The notes: a model not told the origin generated them from the sequence alone. DNA of 64,000 nt from Microbacterium sp. zg-Y625 (GCF_030246925.1 NZ_CP126740.1:496001-560000); one strand, 5' to 3'. Positions 8,004 to 17,460 are shown, counted from the first letter of the stretch. Program-made: numbers and translations.

Positions 8004-8666
8004 TCAGCTCTCCTGTCGGCCGAGGCCGACACGGTCGACCTTGCGGTGGTAGCGCATGCCCGCCGCGCCGCCGAGCAGGGCGCCGATGAGCGCGATGATC
8101 GCGGAGCCGATGGCAGTGAGGATGCCGGTCAAGGTGGCGGACTCGGCATCCACCGGAATGGCAGGGATCCCCTGCAGGCTGCCGACCATCTCCCACTGGC
8201 TGCCGGCGATGGCGGTGACGATCGCGACGACGATGGCGATGACGATCGCCCAGATCCAGACCGCGAGGCCCTGCTTGAGGCCACTGAATCGCGCCATGCG
8301 GCCGGCGACGTAGCCGCCGGCGAAGTAGGAGATGAGCAGGATCAGGCCGAGGATGATCGCCCCGATCACCCCGGCGGTGCCGGCGTCGTCGGCGACGGCA
8401 TCCGCCACCTCGTCGGTGGTGGTGCCCGACCCTGCACCGACGGCGAGGCCGATGGCGGTGGCGAGGGCGGTCAGCAGCACGGCGGTACCCATGGCGGTCA
8501 GCCATCCGAAGAACGCGGACCCGAACTTGAATCCGCCGAAGCGATCCTTCTCACGGGACAGCACGTCGTTATGCAGGGTGTGCGTCTTGTCCACCGGAAC
8601 AGCTGCTCCGGTGGAGCCGGCGTCATAGACCGGGGCGCCTGGCTCGCGGGGGTCAGAGGAGGTCAT
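8004..8666 (-). CDS. Small multi-pass membrane protein (TIGR04086/YrzE-like)
   Basis: 220 residues from ATG 8666. After a 50-residue polar N-terminus there are four or five hydrophobic helices (about 52-75, 97-125, 132-157, 178-203). The start of the first (GSAFFGWLTAMGTAVLL) resembles YrzE/TIGR04086 membrane proteins of unknown function. It is first in an operon with the PRC-barrel gene (2-bp gap) and probably csbD. Stress-linked envelope function is inferred from neighbours only. Confidence 0.7.
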   Translation of the reverse strand: MTSSDPREPGAPVYDAGSTGAAVPVDKTHTLHNDVLSREKDRFGGFKFGSAFFGWLTAMGTAVLLTALATAIGLAVGAGSGTTTDEVADAVADDAGTAGVIGAIILGLILLISYFAGGYVAGRMARFSGLKQGLAVWIWAIVIAIVVAIVTAIAGSQWEMVGSLQGIPAIPVDAESATLTGILTAIGSAIIALIGALLGGAAGMRYHRKVDRVGLGRQES

Positions 8667-8816
8667 GCTCCCGAAGCTAATCCGGGCGTCGTACGTATGC
8701 GAGGGGGTTGCGACCGCCGGATGCCACGCGTAACCTCGCCCGGCTACTGGTGCGTGACGCCTCGTCGGCGCCCGCCCTCGTCAGCCCCGCTCATCGTGGG
8801 GAGGGGGCCTCGACAT

Positions 8817-8825
8817 GCTAAGCTG
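8817..8825 (+). promoter_or_regulatory. Extended -10 box of the rplM-rpsI-glmM operon
   Basis: TGC followed by TAAGCT (8819-8824) matches TGN-TANNNT, about 145 bases before rplM. No good -35 is visible. The implied ~140-nt leader could hold ribosomal-protein feedback structure, but I did not find a recognisable one. The rest of 8667-8967 shows no gene. Confidence 0.4.
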
Positions 8826-8967
8826 TCTCTTTGGTGCAAGCCGCCTGCTGGCCGGCACCGCGAACGTGAGCCCTCCACTGGCGTGTTCGACCGTCTTCGA
8901 CGGACTCGAACCACCCCGGAGTGGGATTCACGAACTCCTCCGTTCGACACAAGAAAGCAGCACTATC

Positions 8968-9414
8968 GTGACGCGCACTTACACCCCCAAGGCTGGCGAG
9001 ATCCAGCGCGAGTGGCTGGTCATCGACGCAACCGACGTCGTCCTCGGCCGCCTCGCCTCGCACGCCGCCGCGCTTCTGCGTGGCAAGCACAAGCCCACCT
9101 TCGTCAACCACATGGACTCCGGTGACTTCGTCATCATCGTCAACGCCGACAAGGTCGCGCTGACGGGTCAGAAGCTGCAGAAGAAGCGGGCGTACCGCCA
9201 CTCGGGTTACCCGGGCGGCCTCAAGTCCGTCGCCTACGAGGAGCTGCTCGAGAAGAACCCCGAGCGCGCCGTCGAGAAGGCCGTGCGCGGCATGCTGCCC
9301 AAGAACAGCATCGGTCGCCAGCAGCTGTCGAAGCTGAAGGTCTACCGCGGTGCCGAGCACCCGCACTCGGCGCAGCAGCCCAAGACGTACACCCTCGACC
9401 AGGTCGCCCAGTAA
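8968..9414 (+). CDS. rplM: 50S ribosomal protein L13
   Basis: 148 residues, the usual L13 length, from GTG 8968. Conserved blocks are [16 protein letters not shown], the [17 protein letters not shown] segment, [16 protein letters not shown] [13 protein letters not shown], and [14 protein letters not shown]13 is an early assembly protein of the large subunit. It is first in the rplM-rpsI-glmM operon, 30 bp before rpsI, an order conserved in actinobacteria. Confidence 0.97.
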   Translation: MTRTYTPKAGEIQREWLVIDATDVVLGRLASHAAALLRGKHKPTFVNHMDSGDFVIIVNADKVALTGQKLQKKRAYRHSGYPGGLKSVAYEELLEKNPERAVEKAVRGMLPKNSIGRQQLSKLKVYRGAEHPHSAQQPKTYTLDQVAQ

Positions 9415-9444
9415 GCGCCCCCTCAGATTTAAGGACAAAAACTG

Positions 9445-9921
9445 ATGGCGAACATCGAAGAGACCCCGCAGAACTACTCCACTGAGACGCCCGCTGAAGA
9501 GGCCCAGGCCGCCGTCGCACGCCCCGTGCTGTCGGTCCCCGGCGCAGCGGTCGGCCGTCGCAAGCAGGCCATCGCCCGCGTGCGCCTGATCCCCGGCTCG
9601 GGCACCATCACGGTCAACGGCCGTACGCTCGAGGACTACTTCCCGAACAAGCTGCACCAGCAGCTCATCAACGACCCGTTCACGGTGCTGAACCTCGCCG
9701 GTGGCTACGACGTCATCGCCCGCATCTCGGGCGGTGGCCCCTCGGGCCAGGCCGGCGCCCTGCGCCTCGGCATCGCTCGGTCGCTGAACCAGATCGACGA
9801 AGAGAACAACCGCCCGACCCTGAAGAAGGCCGGCTTCCTCTCGCGCGACGCTCGCGTCAAGGAGCGCAAGAAGGCCGGTCTCAAGAAGGCCCGCAAGGCG
9901 CCTCAGTACTCGAAGCGCTGA
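9445..9921 (+). CDS. rpsI: 30S ribosomal protein S9
   Basis: 158 residues from ATG 9445, with AAGGA upstream. After a variable acidic N-terminal extension of about 35 residues typical of actinobacteria, the S9 core runs from [18 protein letters not shown]. It has the [17 protein letters not shown] block and the invariant basic tail ending QYSKR, which reaches the P-site tRNA. It is translated from the rplM mRNA and followed after 11 bp by glmM. Confidence 0.97.
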   Translation: MANIEETPQNYSTETPAEEAQAAVARPVLSVPGAAVGRRKQAIARVRLIPGSGTITVNGRTLEDYFPNKLHQQLINDPFTVLNLAGGYDVIARISGGGPSGQAGALRLGIARSLNQIDEENNRPTLKKAGFLSRDARVKERKKAGLKKARKAPQYSKR

Positions 9922-9932
9922 TCCGAACGCAC

Positions 9933-11297
9933 ATGGCGCTGTTCGGTACGGACGGTGTGCGGGGGCTGGCCAACGGCCCCCTCACCGCCGACCTCGCGCT
10001 CTCCCTGGCCCAGGCGACTGCTGTCGTCCTGGGCCAGGGGCGTATTGCGGAGGCCCGGCGCCGGGCGGGCAAGCGGCTCACCGCCGTCGTCGCCCGCGAC
10101 CCCCGGATATCGGGGGAGTTCCTCTCGGCCGCCGTGTCGGCGGGCCTGGCCTCGTCCGGTGTCGACGTGCTCGACGCCGGCGTGCTGCCGACCCCGGCGG
10201 CGGCGTTCCTCGTCGCCGACCGCGACGCCGACTTCGGCGTCATGGTGTCGGCGTCGCACAACCCCGCGCCCGACAACGGCATCAAGATCTTCGCCCGCGG
10301 CGGATCGAAGCTGCCCGACGAGGTGGAAGCGCGCATCGAGGCGGCCATGGCCGGCCCGAAGCTGCAGCCCACCGGCGGCGACGTCGGGCGCATCGCCCGC
10401 TTCGCCGACGCAGAGGACCGCTACGTCGTGCACCTGCTCGGCTCGCTTCCGTATCGTCTCGATGGCCTGCACGTCGTGCTGGACTGCGCCCACGGCGCGG
10501 CATCCGGTGTGTCGCCGGAGACCTTCCGGGATGCCGGTGCTCGCGTCACCGTCATCGGCGCGGACCCGAACGGCATCAACATCAACGACGGCGTCGGCTC
10601 GACGCACCTCGATGTGCTCGCCGGTGAAGTCGTGCGCGTGGGGGCCGACCTCGGCATCGCCCACGACGGCGACGCCGACCGCTGCCTCGCCGTCGACGCC
10701 GCGGGCAAGGTGGTCGACGGCGATCAGATCATGGCGATCCTCGCGCTGTCGATGAAGCGCCGCGGTCGCCTCAAGGACGACACGCTCGTCGCGACGGTCA
10801 TGAGCAACCTGGGCCTGCACCGGGCAATGGCCGAGCATGGCATCCGCGTCGAGCAGACCGGGGTGGGCGACCGCTACGTGCTGGAGCGCATGGCCGCGGG
10901 CGGGTTCTCGCTGGGCGGCGAGCAGTCCGGGCACGTCATCATGAGCGAGTTCGCCACGACCGGCGACGGCCTGCTGACCGGCCTGCACCTTGCCGCCGAG
11001 GTGGCGCGCACCGGGCGCACGCTGACCGAGCTGGCATCGGTGATGACGGTGTACCCGCAGGTGCTCGTCAACGTCACCGGCGTCGACCGCACGCGGGTGA
11101 ACGACGACGAGGGCGTGCAGACGGCGGTCGCGCAGGCGGCGGCATCGCTGGGGCTGTCGGGTCGCGTGCTGCTGCGCGCGTCGGGCACCGAGCAGCTGGT
11201 GCGCGTGATGGTCGAGGCCGAGACGGCCGACACCGCGACGGCGGTGGCCGCGAGGCTGGCAGACGTCGTGCGCGACAGGCTGGCACTTCCCGTCTGA
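9933..11297 (+). CDS. glmM: Phosphoglucosamine mutase
   Basis: 454 residues from ATG 9933. It converts glucosamine-6-phosphate to glucosamine-1-phosphate, a step to UDP-GlcNAc for peptidoglycan and other glycans. The N-terminus [10 protein letters not shown], the active-site serine loop MVSASHNP, the metal-binding DGDADRC and the sugar-binding GEQSGH are all present, as is the C-terminal phosphate loop [12 protein letters not shown]. It follows rpsI by 11 bp. With glmS at 52 kb it gives the precursor that the glycan locus in between probably uses. Confidence 0.97.
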   Translation: MALFGTDGVRGLANGPLTADLALSLAQATAVVLGQGRIAEARRRAGKRLTAVVARDPRISGEFLSAAVSAGLASSGVDVLDAGVLPTPAAAFLVADRDADFGVMVSASHNPAPDNGIKIFARGGSKLPDEVEARIEAAMAGPKLQPTGGDVGRIARFADAEDRYVVHLLGSLPYRLDGLHVVLDCAHGAASGVSPETFRDAGARVTVIGADPNGININDGVGSTHLDVLAGEVVRVGADLGIAHDGDADRCLAVDAAGKVVDGDQIMAILALSMKRRGRLKDDTLVATVMSNLGLHRAMAEHGIRVEQTGVGDRYVLERMAAGGFSLGGEQSGHVIMSEFATTGDGLLTGLHLAAEVARTGRTLTELASVMTVYPQVLVNVTGVDRTRVNDDEGVQTAVAQAAASLGLSGRVLLRASGTEQLVRVMVEAETADTATAVAARLADVVRDRLALPV

Positions 11298-11517
11298 CGC
11301 GCGGCGGCGTCACACACCGGGCGGACGTTTGAGCGCGCCGCGGTGGATGCGGTAGAACAGGGGAAGCACGCCAGCGGAGCCGCGCTGACGTCGCATCCCC
11401 CCACGCGACGTCGCCTCTTCTTCGCCGTCGTTCAGGTCCGCGCTCGTTCTCGAGCGGTCCGGGGCCGCGAGAGGGCCGCGCCACTGGGGGCCGGTCCTCT
11501 CTGCTCTTCCCCGCTGC
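11298..11517. other. Gene-free stretch after glmM
   Basis: 220 bp of high-GC DNA between glmM and the repeat array. A minus-strand reading frame ends here (11310) but has no convincing start, domain or ribosome site. No clear terminator hairpin was found apart from the adjacent array. Confidence 0.4.
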
Positions 11518-11628
11518 CGAGTGAGCATTCGCGGTGCCGAGTGAGTATTCGCGGTGCCGAGTGAGTATTCGCGACGAGTACTCACTCGAGGCGACGAATA
11601 CTCACTCGAGGCGACGAATACTCACTCG
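11518..11628. repeat. Mirror-symmetric 3+3 array of the 14-bp unit
   Basis: Three direct units of CGAGTGAGTATTCG (11518, 11538, 11558; the first has GCATTCG) are followed by three inverted units (11575, 11595, 11615). Period is 20 bp within each half and 17 bp at the switch. The total span is 111 bp, the same as the array at 15215. It lies between converging genes, and the stop codon of the minus-strand gene (11602-11604) sits inside the second inverted unit. A transcript could fold the two halves together, so it may act as a two-way transcription end. Confidence 0.92.
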
Positions 11629-12486
11629 CGAGCGTGAGGCTGCCGCGCGCTGCATCCGCGCCTCGCACCAGACGGTCAGGCCGCCGTAGGCGAGGAGCGC
11701 CGCCACGATCATCGCGACGAAGAGCGGCGCCGCCGGCCGGTCGGTCAGCAGGTCCTCGCGGCGCGCGATGAGCGACAGCGCGATCGCCACCAGGCTCAGC
11801 AGCTGCGCCTGGAAGAGCAGCCGGAACGAGCTCCACCGCGCGTCCCACAGCAGCGCCGCGTTCACTACTCCCGTGAGCGTCAGCACGGCGCCCGTCACCC
11901 GCGCGGTGAGCGGGGTCAGCTGCCACGCCCACACCTCCACGGCGGCGGCGGGCGCGACGAAGACCGCGACCCCCGCGCACAACGCCGCCGCTCCGATCGC
12001 CGCCAGCGCGATGCGCACCGGTCGGGGGATCGCGACATCCACTGTCTCCGGCACGCGCGGATCCTGCGGGCGCTGCACGATACCGAGCACGGCGACGATC
12101 ACGGGCGTCGTGGCGTAGAGGGCCATCCACGTGAAGAACGAGATGTTCTGCGAGAACCGGTCCAGGTGCAGCAGCGTCGCGACCAGCAACAGCCCGGCGA
12201 AGACGACCACCGCCGGAACCCCGTGTGCCACCCGGTGCCAGCGCCGCGCCGTCGCCACCCCGCCGAAGAACCACACACCGCCGACGTATGCCGATGCCAG
12301 CAGATACGCCGACAGCGGCGGGTCGATCGGCCAGGCGAAGAGCTCGCCGGTGCGCGTCGGGAACGTGTACAGCAGGAACGCCGCCGCCACGAGGAAGGGG
12401 ATGATCGCCACCGCCACCCACCGCGTCACCGTGAACACGCGATCGCCCGCGCCGACGCTTTCCGCCACCGCGTCACCGTCCGACAA
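11602..12486 (-). CDS. Multi-pass membrane protein of unknown function
   Basis: 294 residues if the TTG at 12486 is used, overlapping the upstream ATPase gene by 14 bp; later GTG codons are alternatives. About eight hydrophobic helices are evenly spread, with few charged loops. No family was recognised. The last eight codons (RVSIRRLE) are read from the repeat array, which provides the TGA stop, so the array insertion has probably changed the natural C-terminus. The overlap with the DUF4062 ATPase gene implies translational coupling and perhaps a shared role. Confidence 0.7.
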   Translation of the reverse strand: MSDGDAVAESVGAGDRVFTVTRWVAVAIIPFLVAAAFLLYTFPTRTGELFAWPIDPPLSAYLLASAYVGGVWFFGGVATARRWHRVAHGVPAVVVFAGLLLVATLLHLDRFSQNISFFTWMALYATTPVIVAVLGIVQRPQDPRVPETVDVAIPRPVRIALAAIGAAALCAGVAVFVAPAAAVEVWAWQLTPLTARVTGAVLTLTGVVNAALLWDARWSSFRLLFQAQLLSLVAIALSLIARREDLLTDRPAAPLFVAMIVAALLAYGGLTVWCEARMQRAAASRSRVSIRRLE

Positions 12487-15130
12487 GGCTCAGCACCTCC
12501 GCCACGCTCATCTCGCGGCCCTCCGCCACCGCGGCATCCAGCTCGTCGCCCTTGCCCGCATCGCGGAGGGCCTGCAGCGGGGCGGTGTGGTAGTCGAAGG
12601 CGCCGCGGTTGCCGAGCCCGGTTCGGCGTCGCAGGCGTTCCGCCGCGCCCAGCAGCCGCCCGGCGGCAACCACGTCGCCCCGTGCCGCGTGCACCGCGAC
12701 GAAGGTCTCGAGTCCGTAGGCGATGCCGTCGTCGTGGCCGAGCAGCACCGACAGCTCGAAGCTCGTCGTGAAGTCGGCGGTGCCGCCGTCGGTGTCGCCG
12801 GCGAGCAGGCGCGCCCACCCGCGGTGGTTCTGTGCGATGACGATGCCGAGCCGCTCGCCCTGCGCCTGCGCGCGCGCGAGACTCGCCTCGAACCGTTCGC
12901 GGGCGGATGCCAGTGACCCCGTGGCCAGAGCGAGACGGCCGAGCATGATCAGGGACATCGCCTCGCCCCACGTGTCCTGTGCCACGACGAAGCGCGCGTA
13001 GGCGGTTTCGAGCTCGTCCTGTGCGCGCGAGACGTCGGGCTGCGGCGCGCCGGCCAGCAGCGCGAGCCCCACCGACACCCCCGCGAGGGCGGCTCCGGCG
13101 GGATCGCCCACCTCGAGGAACCGGTCCCGGCTGGAGATGAGCCCGGGCAGGGGGTCGTAGTCGGACTCCTGCCAGAACCGCACGGCATTGACGTAATACA
13201 GGGCGATCGCCCTCGTGCGCGGCGGCAGCGCGATGCCGTCGCGCTCGGCCGTGTCGAGCAGCTCCCTCATCCAGTTCTGGACGAGGCCCAGGTACCCGTG
13301 CAGCCAGAGGAACAGGTACAGGTGCCAGGCGTAGTCGGCCGCGGCATCCAGGTCTTCGGCGTCCAGCAGCGCCCGCATGACGGCCGCGAGGTTCTCGGTC
13401 TCGAGTTCGAGGAACGCCAGGCTCTCCACCTGGGCGGGGCCCCGCAGGCGGTGCGCGGCTTCTTCCGCCGCCGTCCGGTAGGCGCGGATCCAGGCCCGTT
13501 CGTTGCGCTCGGCGTCTTCGGCGGACGGCAGCTCCCGGGCGTACGCGCGCACGAGCCCCAGCATGCGGAACGCCGCGTCGTCACCGTGCTCGATGCGGGT
13601 GAGCAGGCTGGCATCCACGAGGGCTTCCAGCGCCCCGAGCGGATCGTCGACGCCGACCTCGGCCAGCGCCTGCTCGGCCGTCGTGAGGGTGAACGTGCCG
13701 GTGAACGCGCCCAGGGCGCCGAGGGCGTGGCGCAAGCGCTCATCGAGCAGGTCGACGCTCCACTCGATGGTGCGGGCGAGGGTGCGCTGCCGGTCGGGAA
13801 GGTCACGGGCCCCGTCGACCAGCAGGGTCAGCGCGGAATCCAGCCGGTCGAGCGTCTGCTGGGGACTCAGCAGGCGCGCCCGCGCGGCGGCCAGCTCGAT
13901 CGCGAGCGGGATGCCTTCCAGAACGCGGCTGATCTCGACCACGGCGGCGGCGTTCTGGGGCGTGAGACGGAAGGACGGACGCACCGCCCGAGCGCGCTGG
14001 ACGAACAGCGACACCGCCGGTGACTCGGCCGCGATCTCGTCGTCGAGGGTGCCGGCGGCGGGCGTGTGCAGCGGGCGGACCTCGAAGACCTGCTCGGCCC
14101 GCACGCGCAGCGGCGACCGGCTGGTCACGAGCAGCTGCAGGCGCGGGGCGGCCGTCACGAGGCGCACGAGCACATCGGATGCCGCCAGCACGTGTTCCAT
14201 GTTGTCGACCACGAGCAGCACGTCGCGGTCGACGATCGCCGCCTTCACCTTCGTCTCCAGCGGCTCGTCGCCGACGTCCCGCACGCCCAGCGCGCGCGCG
14301 ATCGCGGTGATCACGCCCTGCGGGCTCGGCACCGACTCCAGGGCTGCGAAGGCGACGTCGCGGCCGGAGGCAGCGGCATCCGAGGCGAGCTCGATCGCCA
14401 GGCGCGACTTGCCGACCCCGCCGGGGCCGGTAAGGGTGAGGATCCGGGTGCTCGGGTGGGACAGCAGCGCACGCGCGGCATCCATCTCCCGCTCGCGCCC
14501 GACCAGCGCCGTGTAGGGCGCCGGGATGCCGCCGGGCAGCGCGAGTGCGCCGGTGGGGGTGGGGTCGGATGCCGGGGGTCGTGGGGGTGCGGGTGCGGGG
14601 CCGGGCGCCGGTTGGGGCGCCGGTTCGGGCGCCGGGCCGGGGTGGGTGCCGGCGGCGTCGAAGCGCTCGGCCAGCAGCGTCGCGATGTCGGCGAGCACGA
14701 GATCGGCGAGTTCTTCGGGGGTCTGGAACGACTTGTAGGACGTGCGGTCGTCGGAGCGGATGGCGTCGAGGAGGCCCGCGAGACGGTCCTCGCGCTGGGG
14801 CGCCGGCTCCTTGATGTAGATGAGCGACGGCAGTGCGGTCGAGAGCCGGTACTCGTCCTCGAGTCCGGAGATCTCCTCGTCGGGAGCGACCCAGCCGTAG
14901 CGCTCCCAGTACAGCCCGAGGAAGATGTCGGACTGCTGCAGGTACGAGCGGTACAGGGCGCGGGGCGGGTGAGGGCGCGCGCCGAGCTCGAACATGACCG
15001 GTGCCAGATGAAGTCGCTCGACGACAGCCCGCACGGCGCGGCGCTCAGGCTCGAGCTCCCTCAGGGTGGAACTGATGAAGACCCGGATGCGCTGGTCGGG
15101 CGTGCGAATCGAAGGCTTCGCAGCATCCAT
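12473..15130 (-). CDS. STAND-type ATPase: DUF4062, NB-ARC-like ATPase, TPR tail
   Basis: 885 residues from ATG 15130; the in-frame extension into the repeat array was rejected. Residues about 15-105 are DUF4062 (RVFISSTLRELEPERRAVR, YWERYGW). A Pro/Ala linker (162-195) precedes the ATPase with GREREMDAAR, Walker A GPGGVGKS at 235-242 and Walker B LLVVDN near 305. A winged-helix region (VLEGIPLAIELAAARA, SVDLLDE) leads into about 400 residues of helical TPR-like repeats. The ATPase and TPR part resembles AfsR/LuxR-type signalling proteins, but there is no DNA-binding domain. DUF4062 sits where an effector or sensor would be. Immune-type or stress signalling is possible and untested. Confidence 0.82.
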   Translation of the reverse strand: MDAAKPSIRTPDQRIRVFISSTLRELEPERRAVRAVVERLHLAPVMFELGARPHPPRALYRSYLQQSDIFLGLYWERYGWVAPDEEISGLEDEYRLSTALPSLIYIKEPAPQREDRLAGLLDAIRSDDRTSYKSFQTPEELADLVLADIATLLAERFDAAGTHPGPAPEPAPQPAPGPAPAPPRPPASDPTPTGALALPGGIPAPYTALVGREREMDAARALLSHPSTRILTLTGPGGVGKSRLAIELASDAAASGRDVAFAALESVPSPQGVITAIARALGVRDVGDEPLETKVKAAIVDRDVLLVVDNMEHVLAASDVLVRLVTAAPRLQLLVTSRSPLRVRAEQVFEVRPLHTPAAGTLDDEIAAESPAVSLFVQRARAVRPSFRLTPQNAAAVVEISRVLEGIPLAIELAAARARLLSPQQTLDRLDSALTLLVDGARDLPDRQRTLARTIEWSVDLLDERLRHALGALGAFTGTFTLTTAEQALAEVGVDDPLGALEALVDASLLTRIEHGDDAAFRMLGLVRAYARELPSAEDAERNERAWIRAYRTAAEEAAHRLRGPAQVESLAFLELETENLAAVMRALLDAEDLDAAADYAWHLYLFLWLHGYLGLVQNWMRELLDTAERDGIALPPRTRAIALYYVNAVRFWQESDYDPLPGLISSRDRFLEVGDPAGAALAGVSVGLALLAGAPQPDVSRAQDELETAYARFVVAQDTWGEAMSLIMLGRLALATGSLASARERFEASLARAQAQGERLGIVIAQNHRGWARLLAGDTDGGTADFTTSFELSVLLGHDDGIAYGLETFVAVHAARGDVVAAGRLLGAAERLRRRTGLGNRGAFDYHTAPLQALRDAGKGDELDAAVAEGREMSVAEVLSLVGR

Positions 15131-15214
15131 GGTGTGAATACTCCCGCTGTGGTGTTCGCGAGTAAAGAGGCGGGCCCCTGCTGCCGCGGGCCCACGAGCC
15201 CCATTCCCCGCCGC

Positions 15215-15325
15215 CGAGTGAGTATTCGCGACGCCGAGTGAGTATTCGCGGTGCCGAGTGAGTATTCGCGACCAATACTCACTCGTCGCGACCAATACTC
15301 ACTCGGCGCGACCAATACTCACTCG
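15215..15325. repeat. Mirror-symmetric 3+3 array of the 14-bp unit
   Basis: Direct units start at 15215, 15235 and 15255. Inverted units (CCAATACTCACTCG) start at 15272, 15292 and 15312. The spacing, including the 17-bp switch, and the 111-bp span are identical to the array at 11518, although the linkers differ. The centre gives 12-bp arms CGAGTGAGTATT/AATACTCACTCG around a 7-nt loop. It begins 6 bp after the ppx stop codon and 85 bp before the STAND ATPase start. Confidence 0.92.
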
Positions 15326-15331
15326 CTAGCG

Positions 15332-16276
15332 TCAGGAGCCGGGGGCGCTCCAGGACAGCGACTCGATGTAGCGCAGCAGCACGCCCTCGCGGAGGGCCCA
15401 GGGGCTCACCTCGAGCTCCTCGACGTCGAGCGCCTTCATCGCCTGGTGCATCACGACCGCCGCCGCGACGATCTGGAACGCCCGGTCCGCCGTGATTCCG
15501 GGCAGGGCCTCGCGTGCTTCGGCCGGCATCCGCGCCATGCGGGGGATCCACGCCTTGAGCGCCGCGCGCGGCAGCACCATGCGCTCGATCCCCGACCACC
15601 CCGGTACCGGATACCCCGCCAGCTTCGCCAGCGACCGGATGGCCTTGGACGACCCCACCACATGATCGGGCCTCGGCATTCCCGCGAACATCTCCGCGAC
15701 CGGCGCGAGCGTCTTGCGCGCGTGCTTGCGCAGCCGCTCGACCTCGTCCTCACCGGGCGGGTCGTTCGGCAGGTACTCCACCGTCATGCGCCCGGCCCCC
15801 AGCGGCACGGATGCCGCGGCATCCGGCAGCTCGTCCGCCCCCGCTGCCAGCTCGAGCGACCCGCCGCCGATGTCGAACAGCAGGATCTGCCCGGCCGACC
15901 AGCCGAACCACCGCCGCACCGCGAGGAACGTGAACCGCGCCTCGGTCTCGCCGCCGAGCACCTGCAGCTCCTGCCCGAGAGCCTCCTCGATGCGGGCGAT
16001 CACCTTCTTGCCGTTCTTCGCCTCGCGCACGGCGCTGGTCGCGGTCGCGAGCAGCTCGGCGACCTTCTCGCGCGCCACCGTCTCGCGGGCCTCGGTCACG
16101 GCTGCCACGAGCGCGGCCACGCCCTCGTCGCTGATCGAGCCGTCGGGCTCGAGATAGCGCATCAGTCGCAGGACGGTGCGCTGGCTGGTCGTCGCGTGCG
16201 GTCTGCCGCCGGGGATCACATCGGCGATCAGCAGGTGGACGGTGTTCGAACCGATGTCGAGGACTCCCAGGCGCAC
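15332..16276 (-). CDS. ppx: Exopolyphosphatase / Ppx-GppA phosphatase
   Basis: 314 residues from ATG 16276, the short single-module actinobacterial form. ASKHA-fold phosphate loops are present: LGVLDIGSNTVHLL at the N-terminus, an internal TSAVREAKNG loop and LLFDIGGGSLEL. The family removes terminal phosphate from polyphosphate or converts pppGpp to ppGpp; the short form alone does not settle which. The gene stands alone on the minus strand. A mirror array lies at its 3' end, possibly ending its transcript. Confidence 0.9.
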   Translation of the reverse strand: MRLGVLDIGSNTVHLLIADVIPGGRPHATTSQRTVLRLMRYLEPDGSISDEGVAALVAAVTEARETVAREKVAELLATATSAVREAKNGKKVIARIEEALGQELQVLGGETEARFTFLAVRRWFGWSAGQILLFDIGGGSLELAAGADELPDAAASVPLGAGRMTVEYLPNDPPGEDEVERLRKHARKTLAPVAEMFAGMPRPDHVVGSSKAIRSLAKLAGYPVPGWSGIERMVLPRAALKAWIPRMARMPAEAREALPGITADRAFQIVAAAVVMHQAMKALDVEELEVSPWALREGVLLRYIESLSWSAPGS

Positions 16277-16353
16277 GGGGCCAGCGTAGCGGGGCGGATG
16301 CCGCGGCTGCGACGTCCGCGGCGGTCACGGCGGCCGGTTCGCGCGGGGCGGGC

Positions 16354-16438
16354 GTGCACAACGTCGGCGATCCGGGCCGCTGGCCGGGCCTGCGGCCGCC
16401 CCGCACCGGATCCCGGGCGAGATGGCGACGTTGTGCAC
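16354..16438. repeat. 85-bp palindromic element, copy 1
   Basis: The ends are perfect inverted repeats (GTGCACAACGTCG, extending to GCGTGCACAACGTCG). The inside is GC-rich with a smaller palindrome. The left end continues GGCGATCCG and the right end, read inward, GCCAT. The copy at 56620 has the same two distinct ends in reverse order. It stands 50 bp before coaA. This fits a REP/MITE-like intergenic element. No gene inside. Confidence 0.85.
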
Positions 16439-16475
16439 GCGGGGGACCGGCAACGACCGCGGGCCGCCGCACCGA

Positions 16476-16481
16476 TACGAT
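16476..16481 (+). promoter_or_regulatory. -10 box TACGAT, likely leaderless coaA
   Basis: TACGAT is followed by seven bases and ATG 16489, so transcription would begin at or next to the start codon. The same layout (TATGAT, seven bases, ATG) precedes glmS. It also argues for ATG 16489 over the in-frame ATG 16480, which overlaps the box. Confidence 0.65.
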
Positions 16482-16488
16482 GGGCGCG

Positions 16489-17460
16489 ATGGCCGAGACC
16501 ACTGCCGCGAGCGCGGCCGAAACCGAGCCCGAGCCCCTCGCCCGCGAGCTCTACCGGGAGATCGACCGCGCCGACTGGGCGCGGCTGGCGCGCGGGGTGG
16601 CGAATCCGCTCAGCGAGACCGAGGTCGTGCAGCTGCGCGGCATCGGCGACCGGCTCGACCTCGACGAGGTGCGCGAGGTGTACCTGCCCCTCAGCCGGCT
16701 GCTGTCGCTGTACGCCGAGAACACCAAGCGGCTCGGTGCCGAAGAGAGCGCCTTCCTCGGCGACACCGACGCGACGACGCCGTTCGTCGTGGCGGTGGCG
16801 GGCTCCGTCGCCGTCGGCAAGTCCACCATCGCGCGACTGCTGCGCGAGCTCATGTCCCGCTGGCCTGGAACCCCGCGGGTGGAGCTGGTCACCACCGACG
16901 GCTTCCTCTACCCGAACGCCGAGCTCGAGCGCCGCGGCATCATGCACCGCAAGGGCTTTCCGGAGTCCTACGACCGCCGGGCCCTCGTCACCTTCCTCAC
17001 CGAGGTCAAGAGCGGCGCGGCCGAGGTGCGGGCCCCGTTCTACTCGCACATGCGCTACGACATCATCCCCGACGCCCACGTGATGGTGCGCCGGCCCGAC
17101 GTCGTGATCGTCGAGGGACTCAATGTGCTGCAGCCGCCGCCGTCCCCGCACGACGTCGCCGTCAGCGACCTCTTCGACTTCTCCATCTACATCGATGCCG
17201 ACGCCGAGCACATCACGCAGTGGTTCGTCGACCGGTTCCTGGCGCTGCGCCGTGCGGCCTTCAGCAACCCGAACTCGTTCTTCAACCGGTTCGCCAAGGT
17301 CGGCGACGACGAGGCGGTCGAGCTCGCGCTGGGATTCTGGAACGACATCAACCTGCCGAACCTGCGCGAGAACGTCGAGCTCACGCGCCACCGCGCGACC
17401 CTGGTGCTGCAGAAGGGCGCCGACCACGCCGTGGAGCGTGTGCTGCTGCGCAAGCTCTGA
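16489..17460 (+). CDS. coaA: Pantothenate kinase, type I
   Basis: 323 residues from ATG 16489. It phosphorylates pantothenate, the first step of coenzyme A synthesis. The P-loop GSVAVGKST is near residue 105, followed by VTTDGFLYPN, the RKGFPESYD substrate segment and PDVVIVEGLNVLQ. The C-terminal FNRFAKVGDDEAV region and length match bacterial CoaA. Leaderless transcription is predicted. In related genomes coaA usually precedes glmS; here a 34-kb glycan locus separates them. Confidence 0.96.
   Translation: MAETTAASAAETEPEPLARELYREIDRADWARLARGVANPLSETEVVQLRGIGDRLDLDEVREVYLPLSRLLSLYAENTKRLGAEESAFLGDTDATTPFVVAVAGSVAVGKSTIARLLRELMSRWPGTPRVELVTTDGFLYPNAELERRGIMHRKGFPESYDRRALVTFLTEVKSGAAEVRAPFYSHMRYDIIPDAHVMVRRPDVVIVEGLNVLQPPPSPHDVAVSDLFDFSIYIDADAEHITQWFVDRFLALRRAAFSNPNSFFNRFAKVGDDEAVELALGFWNDINLPNLRENVELTRHRATLVLQKGADHAVERVLLRKL

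Noticed and set aside
11310..11585. Minus-strand 91-residue frame after glmM
   Set aside because: It begins in the repeat array, has no ribosome site and no recognised family.
12473..15295. 940-residue start for the STAND ATPase
   Set aside because: The extension translates the repeat array (SEYS/THS-type words) and is not part of the protein family.
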